Numbered from the stretch's first letter, positions 1-7,735 are shown. The stretch: DNA of 8,261 bases from Verrucomicrobia bacterium UBA3841 (GCA_002392765.1 DGHT01000033.1:57959-66219); one strand, 5' to 3'. Made by a program: numbers and translations. Notes: a model not told the origin generated them from the letters alone.

Positions 1-36
1 GGCGCCCGCAAGCGCTTCCAGTTCTCCAAGCGCTGA
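1..36 (+). CDS. C-terminal fragment of an unidentified upstream protein
   Basis: Reading frame 1 is open from the window edge and ends at a TGA at 34-36. It encodes eleven residues, GARKRFQFSKR, a strongly basic tail. The next gene begins only 9 bp later, and such close spacing is what co-transcribed bacterial genes show, which is the main reason to treat this as a real gene end. The fragment is too short to identify. A basic tail of this kind would fit an RNA-binding or ribosome-associated protein, but that is only a guess, and it could also be chance reading through non-coding DNA. Confidence 0.3.
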   Translation, partial: GARKRFQFSKR

Positions 37-45
37 TTTTTCGCC

Positions 46-1935
<1,890 letters not shown>

Positions 1936-1980
1936 TATTGATATAATATCCATATTTACGGAAAAGCAAGGAAATAATAA

Positions 1981-2364
1981 ATGCCAACAATCAACCAGTT
2001 GATACGCAAGGGACGCCATCCGCTTGCAAAGCATTCGAAATCGCCTGCGCTGAAGGCTTGCCCCCAGCGTCGCGGCGTATGTCTCGTCGTCAAGACGATG
2101 ACACCCAAGAAGCCTAACTCCGCTCTGCGCAAGGTCGCCCGTGTGCGCCTTACCTCCGGTTACGAAGTGACGGCCTACATCCCCGGTGAAGGACACAACC
2201 TTCAGGAACACTCCGTCGTGCTCGTCCGCGGCGGCCGTGTCAAGGACCTTCCTGGCGTCCGTTACCACATCGTCCGCGGCAAGCTCGACTCCTTGGGCGT
2301 CGCGGGACGCAACATCAGCCGCTCCAAGTACGGCATGAAGCGCCAGAAGAAGGAAGGGAAGTAA
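1981..2364 (+). CDS. rpsL: 30S ribosomal protein S12
   Basis: Protein of the 30S decoding centre that helps to monitor codon-anticodon pairing. At 127 residues it has the normal bacterial length and collinear S12 landmarks: the N-terminal NQLIRKGR, ACPQRRGVC (27-35), TPKKPNSALRK (41-51), GEGHNLQEHS (69-78) and GGRVKDLPGVRYH (84-96). K43 and K88, where streptomycin-resistance substitutions arise, carry the wild-type lysines, so a streptomycin-sensitive S12 is expected. D89, the residue methylthiolated by RimO in many bacteria, is present. The ATG sits 8 nt after AAGGA (1968-1972). rpsG follows after 3 bp, the conserved str-operon order, and both are served by the promoter at 1919-1947. Confidence 0.98.
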   Translation: MPTINQLIRKGRHPLAKHSKSPALKACPQRRGVCLVVKTMTPKKPNSALRKVARVRLTSGYEVTAYIPGEGHNLQEHSVVLVRGGRVKDLPGVRYHIVRGKLDSLGVAGRNISRSKYGMKRQKKEGK

Positions 2365-2367
2365 GCC

Positions 2368-2892
2368 ATGTCGAGAAGAGCAAGAAAGATCGTCAAGAGG
2401 GTCACGCTCGATCCCAAGTACAACTCCGAGCTTGTGGCGCACATGATCCGCGTCATAATGAAGAACGGCAAGAAGACCGCGGCCGAGAAGATCGTCTACG
2501 GAGCCATCGACAAGATCGGCGAAGCCGTCAAGAAGGATCCGACCAAGTTCGTCAAGGACGAAAAGACGTTCACCGAGCCGCTGGAGATACTTTCGGCAGC
2601 CATCGACAACATGAAGCCGCAGCTTGAGGTCAAGACCCGCCGCGTCGGCGGCACGACCTATCCGGTTCCGGTGCCGATCGCCGCTAACCGCCAGTTGTCG
2701 CTCGCGCTGCGCTGGACAACGCAGTACGCTTCCGCCCGTCACGGCATGGGCATGCCCGCAGCCGTCGCGGCCGAGATCGTCGATGCCTTCCAGGGGCAGG
2801 GCAATGTCATCAAAAAGCGCGACGACGTCCACAAGATGGCGCAGGCGAACAAGGCGTTCGCCCACTACGCGTGGGGCAACAACGCCGGCTGA
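2368..2892 (+). CDS. rpsG: 30S ribosomal protein S7
   Basis: Primary 16S rRNA-binding protein that nucleates folding of the 30S head and lies near the E site. Landmarks include the basic N-terminus MSRRARK, LDPKYNSELV (14-23), KNGKKTAAEKIVYGA (32-46), VKTRRVGGTTYPVPV (88-102) and KKRDDVHKMAQANKAFAHYAW (149-169). The 174 residues exceed the usual 156 or so: comparison with E. coli S7 from memory places about 13 extra residues, rich in K, D and E, around 53-70, before PLEILSAAIDNMKP. The start lies 3 bp after the rpsL stop, with its purine-rich binding site AGGAAGGG (2351-2358) inside the end of rpsL, so the two are probably translationally linked. A strong terminator follows 33 bp after the stop and no fusA comes next. 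Confidence 0.97.
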   Translation: MSRRARKIVKRVTLDPKYNSELVAHMIRVIMKNGKKTAAEKIVYGAIDKIGEAVKKDPTKFVKDEKTFTEPLEILSAAIDNMKPQLEVKTRRVGGTTYPVPVPIAANRQLSLALRWTTQYASARHGMGMPAAVAAEIVDAFQGQGNVIKKRDDVHKMAQANKAFAHYAWGNNAG

Positions 2893-2924
2893 CGTCCGAA
2901 AAAAGCTTTTCCGTAAACATGATC

Positions 2925-2951
2925 AACGCCCCGGTAATCGGGGCGTTTTTT
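2925..2951 (+). terminator. Intrinsic terminator of the rpsL-rpsG unit
   Basis: AACGCCCCG (2925-2933) and CGGGGCGTT (2939-2947) form a perfect 9-bp stem with the 5-nt loop GTAAT, followed by a run of Ts ending at 2951. This is a classic rho-independent terminator 33 bp after the rpsG stop. The next start codon is only 20 bp beyond it. Confidence 0.93.
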
Positions 2952-2971
2952 GACAAAAAAGGGGAGAATCA

Positions 2972-4681
2972 ATGAATGGTGCGATATTGCTGCTGATTGC
3001 TTCGCTGGCTTTTATCTGCGGGTATTTTCTGTATTCGCGCAAGCTGGGGTCGATTCTCGGCATAGACCCTTCGAGGGAAACCCCCGCGCACACGCGCAGG
3101 GATGGCGTCGATTTCGTCCCTGCGCCTCCCCCGGTCCTTTTCGGACACCACTTCGCATCGATCGCAGGCGCGGGTCCGATAGTGGGGCCCGTCCTGGCGG
3201 CGGAGTTCGGATGGGCGTCGGTCGCCCTTTGGATCATCCTCGGGTGCGTCTTCATCGGCGCCGCGCACGACATGATCGCGATGTTCCTTTCCGTCAGACA
3301 CGGCGGCGAATCCATCGGCTCCGTCATCGGAACGATTCTCGGGAAGCCGGGCAAGGTGCTGTTTCTGCTTTTCAGCTGGAGCGCGCTCATCCTCGTGGTC
3401 GCGGAGTTCTCGCGGCAGATCGCCGTCACGTTCGTCGCCGATCCGGCGATTGCGACAGCTTCGCTTCTATTCATCGGAGAGGCCGTGGCCTTCGGACTTT
3501 GCGTCAACAGGTTCAAGGTTTCCGTTCTCGCGGCATCGCTCGTTTTCGTTCCGCTCATGTTCGCGTCCGTATGGCTGGGCTGCCTGTTCCCGCTCGATCT
3601 CGTCAAGCTGTTCGGCATGACGCCCGATTCGACGCGCATCGTGTGGACGGTCGTCCTTCTCGCCTATTGCTTTATCGCTTCGACGTGCCCCGTCTGGATA
3701 TTGCTCCAGCCGCGCGACTATCTGAATTCCTATCTCCTTTACGCGATGATGGCTTTCGGCTTTTTCGGAGTCTTGTTTGCGCATCCCGTGCTTACGACGG
3801 AGGCTTTCGCGGGCTTCTCGGCCGTAGGGCGTTCGGGGGCGACCGACTTCCTCTTCCCGTTCCTCTTCGTCACTGTCGCGTGCGGCGCCTGTTCCGGCTT
3901 CCATGCGCTTGTCGCTTCCGGAACGAGCGCGAAGCAGCTTGACAACGAGAACGGCGTAAGGCCGATCGCCTACGGCGGCATGCTTCTCGAAGGCGTGCTG
4001 GCGATCATAGCCCTTATAGGCGTGGCGGGCACTTACGCTTCGCAGCAGGAGTACGTGTCCGCCATCAGGGGAATGGAGCCCGTGCAGATGTTCGCGGCGA
4101 CCATTGCCGGATTCTGCGCGAAAGTCGGCATCCCGCAGCGCGTCGCGGAATCGTTCATGCTCCTTTCCGTGTCGGCGTTCTTGATGACGACCATCGATTC
4201 CGGAACGCGTCTTGCGCGCTTTTCATGGGAGGAACTCGCAGGCACTTCGGGAGAGGCCCGGACTGAATGCAAGGGCGGGCTCCGCGCCATCGCGGGCAAC
4301 ATGTACATCGGCACGCTCGTGGTTGTCGGGCTCGCGGCCGGACTTCTCCTCGGCGCGACGCAGATGTCGAAGCAGTTGTGGACGATTTTCGCCTCCGCCA
4401 ACCAGCTTCTTGCCGCGCTGACGCTTCTTGCCGCGACGCTATGGTTCATGAAGAACGGCAAGCCGACGTGGATTACGGCCGTTCCGATGGTGTTCATGCT
4501 GTCCGTCTCATCGATCGCGCTGGGCATGCTCTGCTGGAAGAGCTTCACGGGCGGTTCGATCGACTGGGTGAAAGGTTCGGCCACGGGATTCCTTCTCGTT
4601 CTGGCGGGCGTGCTCGTGCTGTTCGCGGCAAGGGAGTTCGCCGCCAGGCGCCGGGAATCTTCACAATCCCGCATTCCATGA
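2972..4681 (+). CDS. cstA: CstA-family carbon starvation / pyruvate-type transporter
   Basis: Inner-membrane transporter of the CstA family; E. coli CstA and BtsT import pyruvate, and older work linked the family to peptides. The 569-residue protein is almost wholly hydrophobic, with about 14-16 likely membrane segments (for example 4-21, 82-106, 127-151, 182-204, 223-246, 292-314, 441-461, 499-521, 536-553). Family signatures are DFVPAPPPVLFGHHFASIAGAGPIVGP in the first cytoplasmic loop (47-73), QPRDYLNSYLL (246-256), ACGACSGFHALVASGTSAKQL (303-323), AYGGMLLEG (333-341) and TTIDSGTRLARF (406-417). It is shorter than the roughly 700-residue E. coli proteins and nearer the compact B. subtilis form. 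The start is fixed by GGGGAG (2961-2966), 5 nt upstream. A TetR regulator and the acyl kinase/Pta pair follow closely. Family membership is firm; pyruvate as substrate is inferred. Confidence 0.93.
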   Translation: MNGAILLLIASLAFICGYFLYSRKLGSILGIDPSRETPAHTRRDGVDFVPAPPPVLFGHHFASIAGAGPIVGPVLAAEFGWASVALWIILGCVFIGAAHDMIAMFLSVRHGGESIGSVIGTILGKPGKVLFLLFSWSALILVVAEFSRQIAVTFVADPAIATASLLFIGEAVAFGLCVNRFKVSVLAASLVFVPLMFASVWLGCLFPLDLVKLFGMTPDSTRIVWTVVLLAYCFIASTCPVWILLQPRDYLNSYLLYAMMAFGFFGVLFAHPVLTTEAFAGFSAVGRSGATDFLFPFLFVTVACGACSGFHALVASGTSAKQLDNENGVRPIAYGGMLLEGVLAIIALIGVAGTYASQQEYVSAIRGMEPVQMFAATIAGFCAKVGIPQRVAESFMLLSVSAFLMTTIDSGTRLARFSWEELAGTSGEARTECKGGLRAIAGNMYIGTLVVVGLAAGLLLGATQMSKQLWTIFASANQLLAALTLLAATLWFMKNGKPTWITAVPMVFMLSVSSIALGMLCWKSFTGGSIDWVKGSATGFLLVLAGVLVLFAAREFAARRRESSQSRIP

Positions 4682-4714
4682 TCCCGCAATCACTTTCTCA
4701 AACCTTCAACCTTG
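4666..4714 (+). repeat. Short direct repeats around the cstA stop and before tetR
   Basis: Two near-identical 10-mers, ATCCCGCATT (4666-4675) and ATCCCGCAAT (4681-4690), lie 15 bp apart across the cstA stop codon. They are followed by two tandem heptamers, AACCTTC (4701-4707) and AACCTTG (4708-4714), directly before the tetR ATG. The stretch is richer in A and T than the neighbouring coding DNA. It could be a regulator-binding region or the remnant of an interspersed repeat; neither is demonstrated. Confidence 0.35.
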
Positions 4715-4718
4715 ACCT

Positions 4719-5339
4719 ATGCGCAACAAAGTAGATCACGAACAGAGGAAGGAAACGATAGTGACGGAAAGCCTCAGGCTTTTCAGCCAGAAGGGGTATT
4801 CCGCAGTGAATTTCGGCATGATCGCGAAGGCGTGCCGGATCTCTCGCACTGCGCTTTACGCGTACTTCAAGGACAAACGCGAGATATTCAACGTGGCGAT
4901 CGACAAGGCCACGTACAGGATAGAGGCCAAGTATGCCGAAATCGTCCACTCGCGCCAGTCCGCCGATGCGAAACTCAGGCAGATATGCATAACGGTTCTG
5001 TCGATTCTTTTCGACTACAGGGATTTCGTCTGCGTGATATCCGACTACCTGACGCGTCTGCGCCGCACGGCGGAAATTCCCGTAGCGTACGTCAAGCGCC
5101 ATACGATCGGTCTGAAGCGGATCATGCATTCGCTCATAATCGAGGCCATCGGTCGCGGCGAATATCCGAGAGCGGTAAACCCGTCAAGGGCGATAGATTT
5201 GATTTACACCCAGTTCGAGGCTACGGCCATGCGCATAACCACGACAGGCGGCGCGGATCTCGCCGAGGCCGTCGCCCGGACCGACGCGATCCTTTCCGTG
5301 ATGCGTTCGCCGGATTCGCCAAGCCGGCTGTTCTGCTGA
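4719..5339 (+). CDS. TetR/AcrR-family transcriptional regulator
   Basis: One-component DNA-binding regulator of 206 residues, a usual TetR size. The N-terminus has the family pattern: helix 1 around RKETIVTESLRLFSQKGYSAV (10-30), then IAKACRISRTALYAYFKDKREIFNVAI (35-61), a helix-turn-helix whose recognition part TALYAYFKDK matches the typical ..LYYHFKNKE consensus. The remaining 145 residues are a helical, divergent ligand and dimer domain, so the effector cannot be read. The ATG at 4719 has no Shine-Dalgarno and an in-frame TGA precedes it at 4713. A GTG at 4761 has a good site (AGGAAGG, 4746-4752) but would remove part of helix 1, so the ATG is preferred. Lying between cstA and the acyl kinase, it probably controls this cluster, most simply as a repressor answering to a metabolite of the pathway. 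Confidence 0.9.
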   Translation: MRNKVDHEQRKETIVTESLRLFSQKGYSAVNFGMIAKACRISRTALYAYFKDKREIFNVAIDKATYRIEAKYAEIVHSRQSADAKLRQICITVLSILFDYRDFVCVISDYLTRLRRTAEIPVAYVKRHTIGLKRIMHSLIIEAIGRGEYPRAVNPSRAIDLIYTQFEATAMRITTTGGADLAEAVARTDAILSVMRSPDSPSRLFC

Positions 5340-5343
5340 TTGC

Positions 5344-5357
5344 GCCGGCAGACCGGC
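5344..5357. promoter_or_regulatory. Small GC palindrome between tetR and the acyl kinase gene
   Basis: GCCGG (5344-5348) and CCGGC (5353-5357) form a perfect 5-bp inverted repeat around a 4-nt centre, in the 43-bp gap after tetR. It might be part of an operator for the adjacent TetR protein or a small mRNA hairpin. It is short and made only of G and C in GC-rich DNA, so chance is a serious alternative. Confidence 0.2.
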
Positions 5358-5382
5358 CAACCCGTCAATTCACGAGGTGATT

Positions 5383-6498
5383 ATGGAGAACGGCAAATAC
5401 AGACTGCTTGTCATAAACCCCGGCTCGACTTCGACGAAAGTCAGCCTGTTCGAAAACGAGACATCCGTATTCGAGCGGAATCTCTTCCACGAGGCGTCGG
5501 AACTTCTGAAGTTTTCGCACGTCAACGACCAGATGCCGTTCCGCCGCGGAGTGATTCTCGACATGCTGAGGAACGAGGGCGTGGATCCCGTCACAATCGA
5601 CGCGTTCGTCGGCCGCTGCGGAGGGACTCACTCGCAGCCCAGCGGCGTCATACGCGTCGACAGGAACCTCTACGACGATGCCGTAAAGGGCGTCGACGGC
5701 TCCGAGCATCCGGCGAAACTCGGAGTGATGCTCGCGTGGAAGTTCGCGGAGGAATTCGGCAAGAGCGCCTTTACGCTCGATTCGACGGTAGTGGACGAGT
5801 TCAACGACCTTGCGCGGCTTACGGGGATCAGGGGGGTGTACCGTTTTTCGCACACTCACTGTCTGAACCAGAAGGCGGTGGCCCGGTTCCACGCGGCGAA
5901 GACCGGGCGCAGATACGAGGACTGCAACTTCATCGTGGCGCACATAGACGGCGGAATTACCGTGGCCGCGCACGAGCGCGGCAGGCTGGTTGACAGCAAC
6001 ATGGGCGCCGACGGGGACGGCTCGTTCACTCCGACGCGCATCGGGTCGCTCCCGGTTCTGACAGTGCTCGACTATCTTGAAAAGCACACGGTCGATGAAC
6101 TGCGCCTGCGCTGCACGCGCAGCGGCGGTTTCGTCGATTTCTTCGGCACTTCGAATTCCGATACGGTCCACGCGCTCGTGGAGAAAGGCGACAGGAAGGC
6201 GAAGCTCGTCTGGGGCGCGATGATATACCAGATTTGCAAACTGATCGGCGAGATGGCAACGGTGCTTTGCGGGAAGGTGGACGACATCGTGCTCACGGGC
6301 GGGCTCGTCCGTTTCTCCGACATCGTCGACGGCGTAAAGACCCGCTGCGGCTTTATCGCGCCGGTAAGCGCGTACCCTGGCGAAATGGAGCAGGAGGCGC
6401 TCGGCCTGTCCGCGCTCAAGGTGCTGCGCGGCGAATGCGAAGCGCACACCTATACGGGGCGCGACGTTTGGCAAGGTTTTGAAGGGATCGATCTCTGA
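5383..6498 (+). CDS. buk: Butyrate kinase-family acyl kinase
   Basis: Cytoplasmic acyl kinase of the acetokinase/butyrate kinase family, converting an acyl phosphate plus ADP into the free acid plus ATP. The 371 residues are close to the usual 355-360. The order of motifs matches butyrate kinases: phosphate-binding VINPGSTSTKVSLFENE (10-26), VGRCGG...PSG (76-88), HPAKLGVMLAWKFAEE (109-124), DSTVVDEFNDLARLTGI (133-149), SHTHCLNQKAVAR (156-168), NFIVAHIDGGITVAAHERGRLVD (182-204), SFTPTRIGSLPV (214-225), IVLTGGLVRFSDIV (302-315) and FIAPVSAYPGEMEQEALGLSALKVLRGE (324-351). R78, D138, H188 and R219 fall where acetokinase catalytic or substrate residues are expected. HIDGG replaces the common HLGGG and PTRIGS replaces PERSGG, so the substrate may not be butyrate. 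The ATG at 5383 is chosen over GTG at 5377 because GAGGTGAT (5374-5381) is a near-perfect ribosome binding site that contains that GTG. Confidence 0.87.
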   Translation: MENGKYRLLVINPGSTSTKVSLFENETSVFERNLFHEASELLKFSHVNDQMPFRRGVILDMLRNEGVDPVTIDAFVGRCGGTHSQPSGVIRVDRNLYDDAVKGVDGSEHPAKLGVMLAWKFAEEFGKSAFTLDSTVVDEFNDLARLTGIRGVYRFSHTHCLNQKAVARFHAAKTGRRYEDCNFIVAHIDGGITVAAHERGRLVDSNMGADGDGSFTPTRIGSLPVLTVLDYLEKHTVDELRLRCTRSGGFVDFFGTSNSDTVHALVEKGDRKAKLVWGAMIYQICKLIGEMATVLCGKVDDIVLTGGLVRFSDIVDGVKTRCGFIAPVSAYPGEMEQEALGLSALKVLRGECEAHTYTGRDVWQGFEGIDL

Positions 6499-6516
6499 TC
6501 GGAAAAAGGGGCCGGC

Positions 6517-7467
6517 ATGGAAGTCATCGAGAGGATCAAGGCGAAGGCGCGCGCTTCGGTAAAACGCATCGTGCTGCCCGAGGGTGACGAACCTCGCACT
6601 GTCGAGGCGGCGAGAATCGTTGCGGAGGAAGGCGTGGCGGAGCCGGTTTTGCTCACGCCAGGGCTCATCGCGCGTGCGGAGAACAAGTCCCGCCTCGATG
6701 CGTATGCCGCCGCTCTGTACGAACTTCGCAAGGCAAAGGGCCTCACTATGGAGGCGTCCGCCAGACTGGTGTCCGATCCCATGTACTACGGCATGATGAT
6801 GGTCAAGGAAGGCGATGCGGACGGTCTTGTTTCCGGCGCTGTCCATTCGACCGGCGACATGCTCCGCCCGGCGCTGCAGATTGTCAAGACCGCGCCTGGG
6901 ATGAAGCTCGTTTCTTCCGCCTTTCTGCTCGAAAGCAGGATCGCGGATTTCGGCGAGAACGGACTTCTCGTTCTGGCGGATTGCGTGGTGAATCCGTGCC
7001 CGAACGCGGAAGAGCTGGCTAATATCGCGGTGGCTGCGGCGAATACCGCCCGTACGCTGTGCGACTTCGTCGAGCCGCGCGTTGCGATGCTTTCGTTCTC
7101 CTCCAAGGGCAGCGCAGACCATCCGCTTGTCGACAAGGTGCGCGAGGCGACGGCTATAGCCCGCGCGCTCGCGCCGGATCTTCTCGTCGACGGAGAACTG
7201 CAGCTCGACGCCGCGCTCGTCCCTGAGGTGGCGGCGGTCAAGGCGAAGGACAGTCCCGTCGCCGGGCGAGCGAACGTTCTGGTGTTCCCGGATCTGCAGT
7301 CGGGGAATATCGGCTACAAGATCGCCCAGCGTCTCGGAGGCGCGTCGTGTTTCGCCGTCCTCCAGGGGCTCGCCGGTCCGTGCAACGACCTTTCGCGCGG
7401 CTGCTCCGTCGAAGACATCGTCAACACCATCGCCGCCACGGCGGTGCAGAAACAGGCAGTACAATGA
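6517..7467 (+). CDS. pta: Phosphate acetyltransferase (Pta-type)
   Basis: Transfers an acetyl group between CoA and phosphate (acetyl-CoA + Pi to acetyl phosphate + CoA), the step before the kinase that yields ATP and acid. The 316-residue protein matches short Pta enzymes rather than Ptb: VLPEGDEPRTVEAARIV (19-35), YELRKAKG (68-75), DPMYYGMMMVKEGDADGLVSGAVHSTGDMLRPALQIVKTAPG (87-128), DGELQLDAALVPEVAAVKAKDSPVAGRANVLVFPDL (225-260), GNIGYKIAQRLGG (263-275) and NDLSRGCSVEDIV (290-302). Residues S293, R294, D300, R117 and R71 correspond to the active-site S309, R310, D316, R133 and R87 of the Methanosarcina enzyme with a constant offset of 16. That offset places a deletion of about 16 residues near 47-60, in the surface segment before YELRKAKG. 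AAGGGG (6506-6511) lies 5 nt before the ATG, and the kinase stop is 18 bp upstream, so the two are surely one transcription unit. Confidence 0.92.
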   Translation: MEVIERIKAKARASVKRIVLPEGDEPRTVEAARIVAEEGVAEPVLLTPGLIARAENKSRLDAYAAALYELRKAKGLTMEASARLVSDPMYYGMMMVKEGDADGLVSGAVHSTGDMLRPALQIVKTAPGMKLVSSAFLLESRIADFGENGLLVLADCVVNPCPNAEELANIAVAAANTARTLCDFVEPRVAMLSFSSKGSADHPLVDKVREATAIARALAPDLLVDGELQLDAALVPEVAAVKAKDSPVAGRANVLVFPDLQSGNIGYKIAQRLGGASCFAVLQGLAGPCNDLSRGCSVEDIVNTIAATAVQKQAVQ

Positions 7468-7547
7468 ATCCGCCTGTCTACAATCATCTGTGCTTTGACG
7501 TATCGCACCCTGATTCGTGAGGTAGTTGCAAAACTCCCGAATATATA

Positions 7548-7620
7548 TCACGCCAAGTTCGCGAAGTGCGCGAAGTTGCGTTTTCAGGGTTGCTTTGCGA
7601 ACTTAGCGTACTTGGCATGA
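7548..7620. repeat. Long imperfect inverted repeat (hairpin/cruciform) with 9-bp internal periodicity
   Basis: Bases 7548-7575 pair with 7593-7620: 23 Watson-Crick pairs, one G-T and four isolated mismatches out of 28, around a 17-nt loop. The outer boundary reads TCACGCCAAG on the left and CTTGGCATGA on the right. Inside the left arm CGCGAAGT occurs twice (7560-7567 and 7569-7576), a 9-bp period. No T-run follows the right arm, so it is not a typical intrinsic terminator. Its look resembles the interspersed CGAAG-type palindromic repeats seen between genes in several environmental and gut bacterial genomes; that resemblance is from memory and unverified. Confidence 0.75.
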
Positions 7621-7639
7621 GACAGAAAATCGTTGCGGC

Positions 7640-7659
7640 GGACGCGTTGGCGCGCGTCC
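7640..7659 (+). terminator. Weak candidate terminator hairpin after the pta unit
   Basis: GGACGCG (7640-7646) and CGCGTCC (7653-7659) form a perfect 7-bp stem with a 6-nt loop. A short TTTT follows only after about 9 nt (7669-7672) with an AT-rich tail, so termination would be weak if it happens at all. It is the best candidate found for ending the cstA-to-pta transcript, but it is 172 bp past the pta stop. Confidence 0.3.
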
Positions 7660-7698
7660 CTCTCCCGGTTTTCTAATTTCAGAAAAAGGTCTGTTTTT

Positions 7699-7727
7699 TT
7701 GTTCCATGCGCAGATTTATGGTATAAT
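7699..7727 (+). promoter_or_regulatory. Extended -10 sigma70-type promoter of the AAA-ATPase-like gene
   Basis: TTGTTC (7699-7704) and a perfect TATAAT (7722-7727) have the ideal 17-bp spacing, and TGG (7719-7721) directly before the -10 box adds the extended -10 TGn motif. Transcription is expected to start near 7733-7735, immediately before the ATG at 7736, so the transcript would be leaderless or nearly so. Confidence 0.78.
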
Positions 7728-7735
7728 ATTCAATT

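Larger units (their letters stand above)
7468..7735. other. 268-bp gene-free interval
   Basis: No convincing protein-coding or RNA gene is seen between the pta stop and the next start. The first 80 bp (7468-7547) show no recognisable element and no clean terminator. The middle holds a long imperfect inverted repeat (7548-7620), then a short GC-rich hairpin (7640-7659), then an AT-rich promoter region (7662-7735). Composition falls steadily from GC-rich to AT-rich toward the right-hand gene. Confidence 0.7.

Noticed and set aside
2901..2910. Palindrome AAAAGCTTTT after rpsG
   Set aside because: Only ten bases with no extension or spacing to a start site; likely chance next to the real terminator.
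2950..2955. Perfect TTGACA before cstA
   Set aside because: It arises from the terminator T-run meeting GACA. The matching -10 position falls at the cstA start codon and has no TATAAT-like sequence.
2950..3942. Long plus-strand frame (330 codons) overlapping cstA
   Set aside because: Its translation is arginine-rich and without motifs, while the overlapping frame has all CstA signatures and a good ribosome binding site.
5377..5379. GTG as start of the acyl kinase
   Set aside because: It lies inside GAGGTGAT, an almost perfect ribosome binding site that serves the ATG at 5383.
6517..7467. Phosphate butyryltransferase (Ptb), as expected from the adjacent butyrate kinase
   Set aside because: Motifs and catalytic residue spacing match Pta throughout, including DADGLVSGAVH and NDLSRGCSVEDIV.
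5365..7551. Very long open frame on the minus strand (728 codons) antisense to the kinase and Pta genes
   Set aside because: It mirrors two well-recognised enzymes with ribosome binding sites on the plus strand. Its translation is a compositionally odd mix rich in R, H and V with no recognisable domain. Long antisense frames are expected opposite GC-rich, codon-biased genes.
7526..7554. TTGCAA at 7526 followed by an AT-rich run as a promoter
   Set aside because: The AT run lies at about 11-12 bp rather than 17 bp spacing, and it leads into the hairpin, not a gene.
7548..7620. CRISPR-like or terminator interpretation of the inverted repeat
   Set aside because: There are no spacers of regular length and no third repeat for CRISPR, and no T-run after the right arm for termination.
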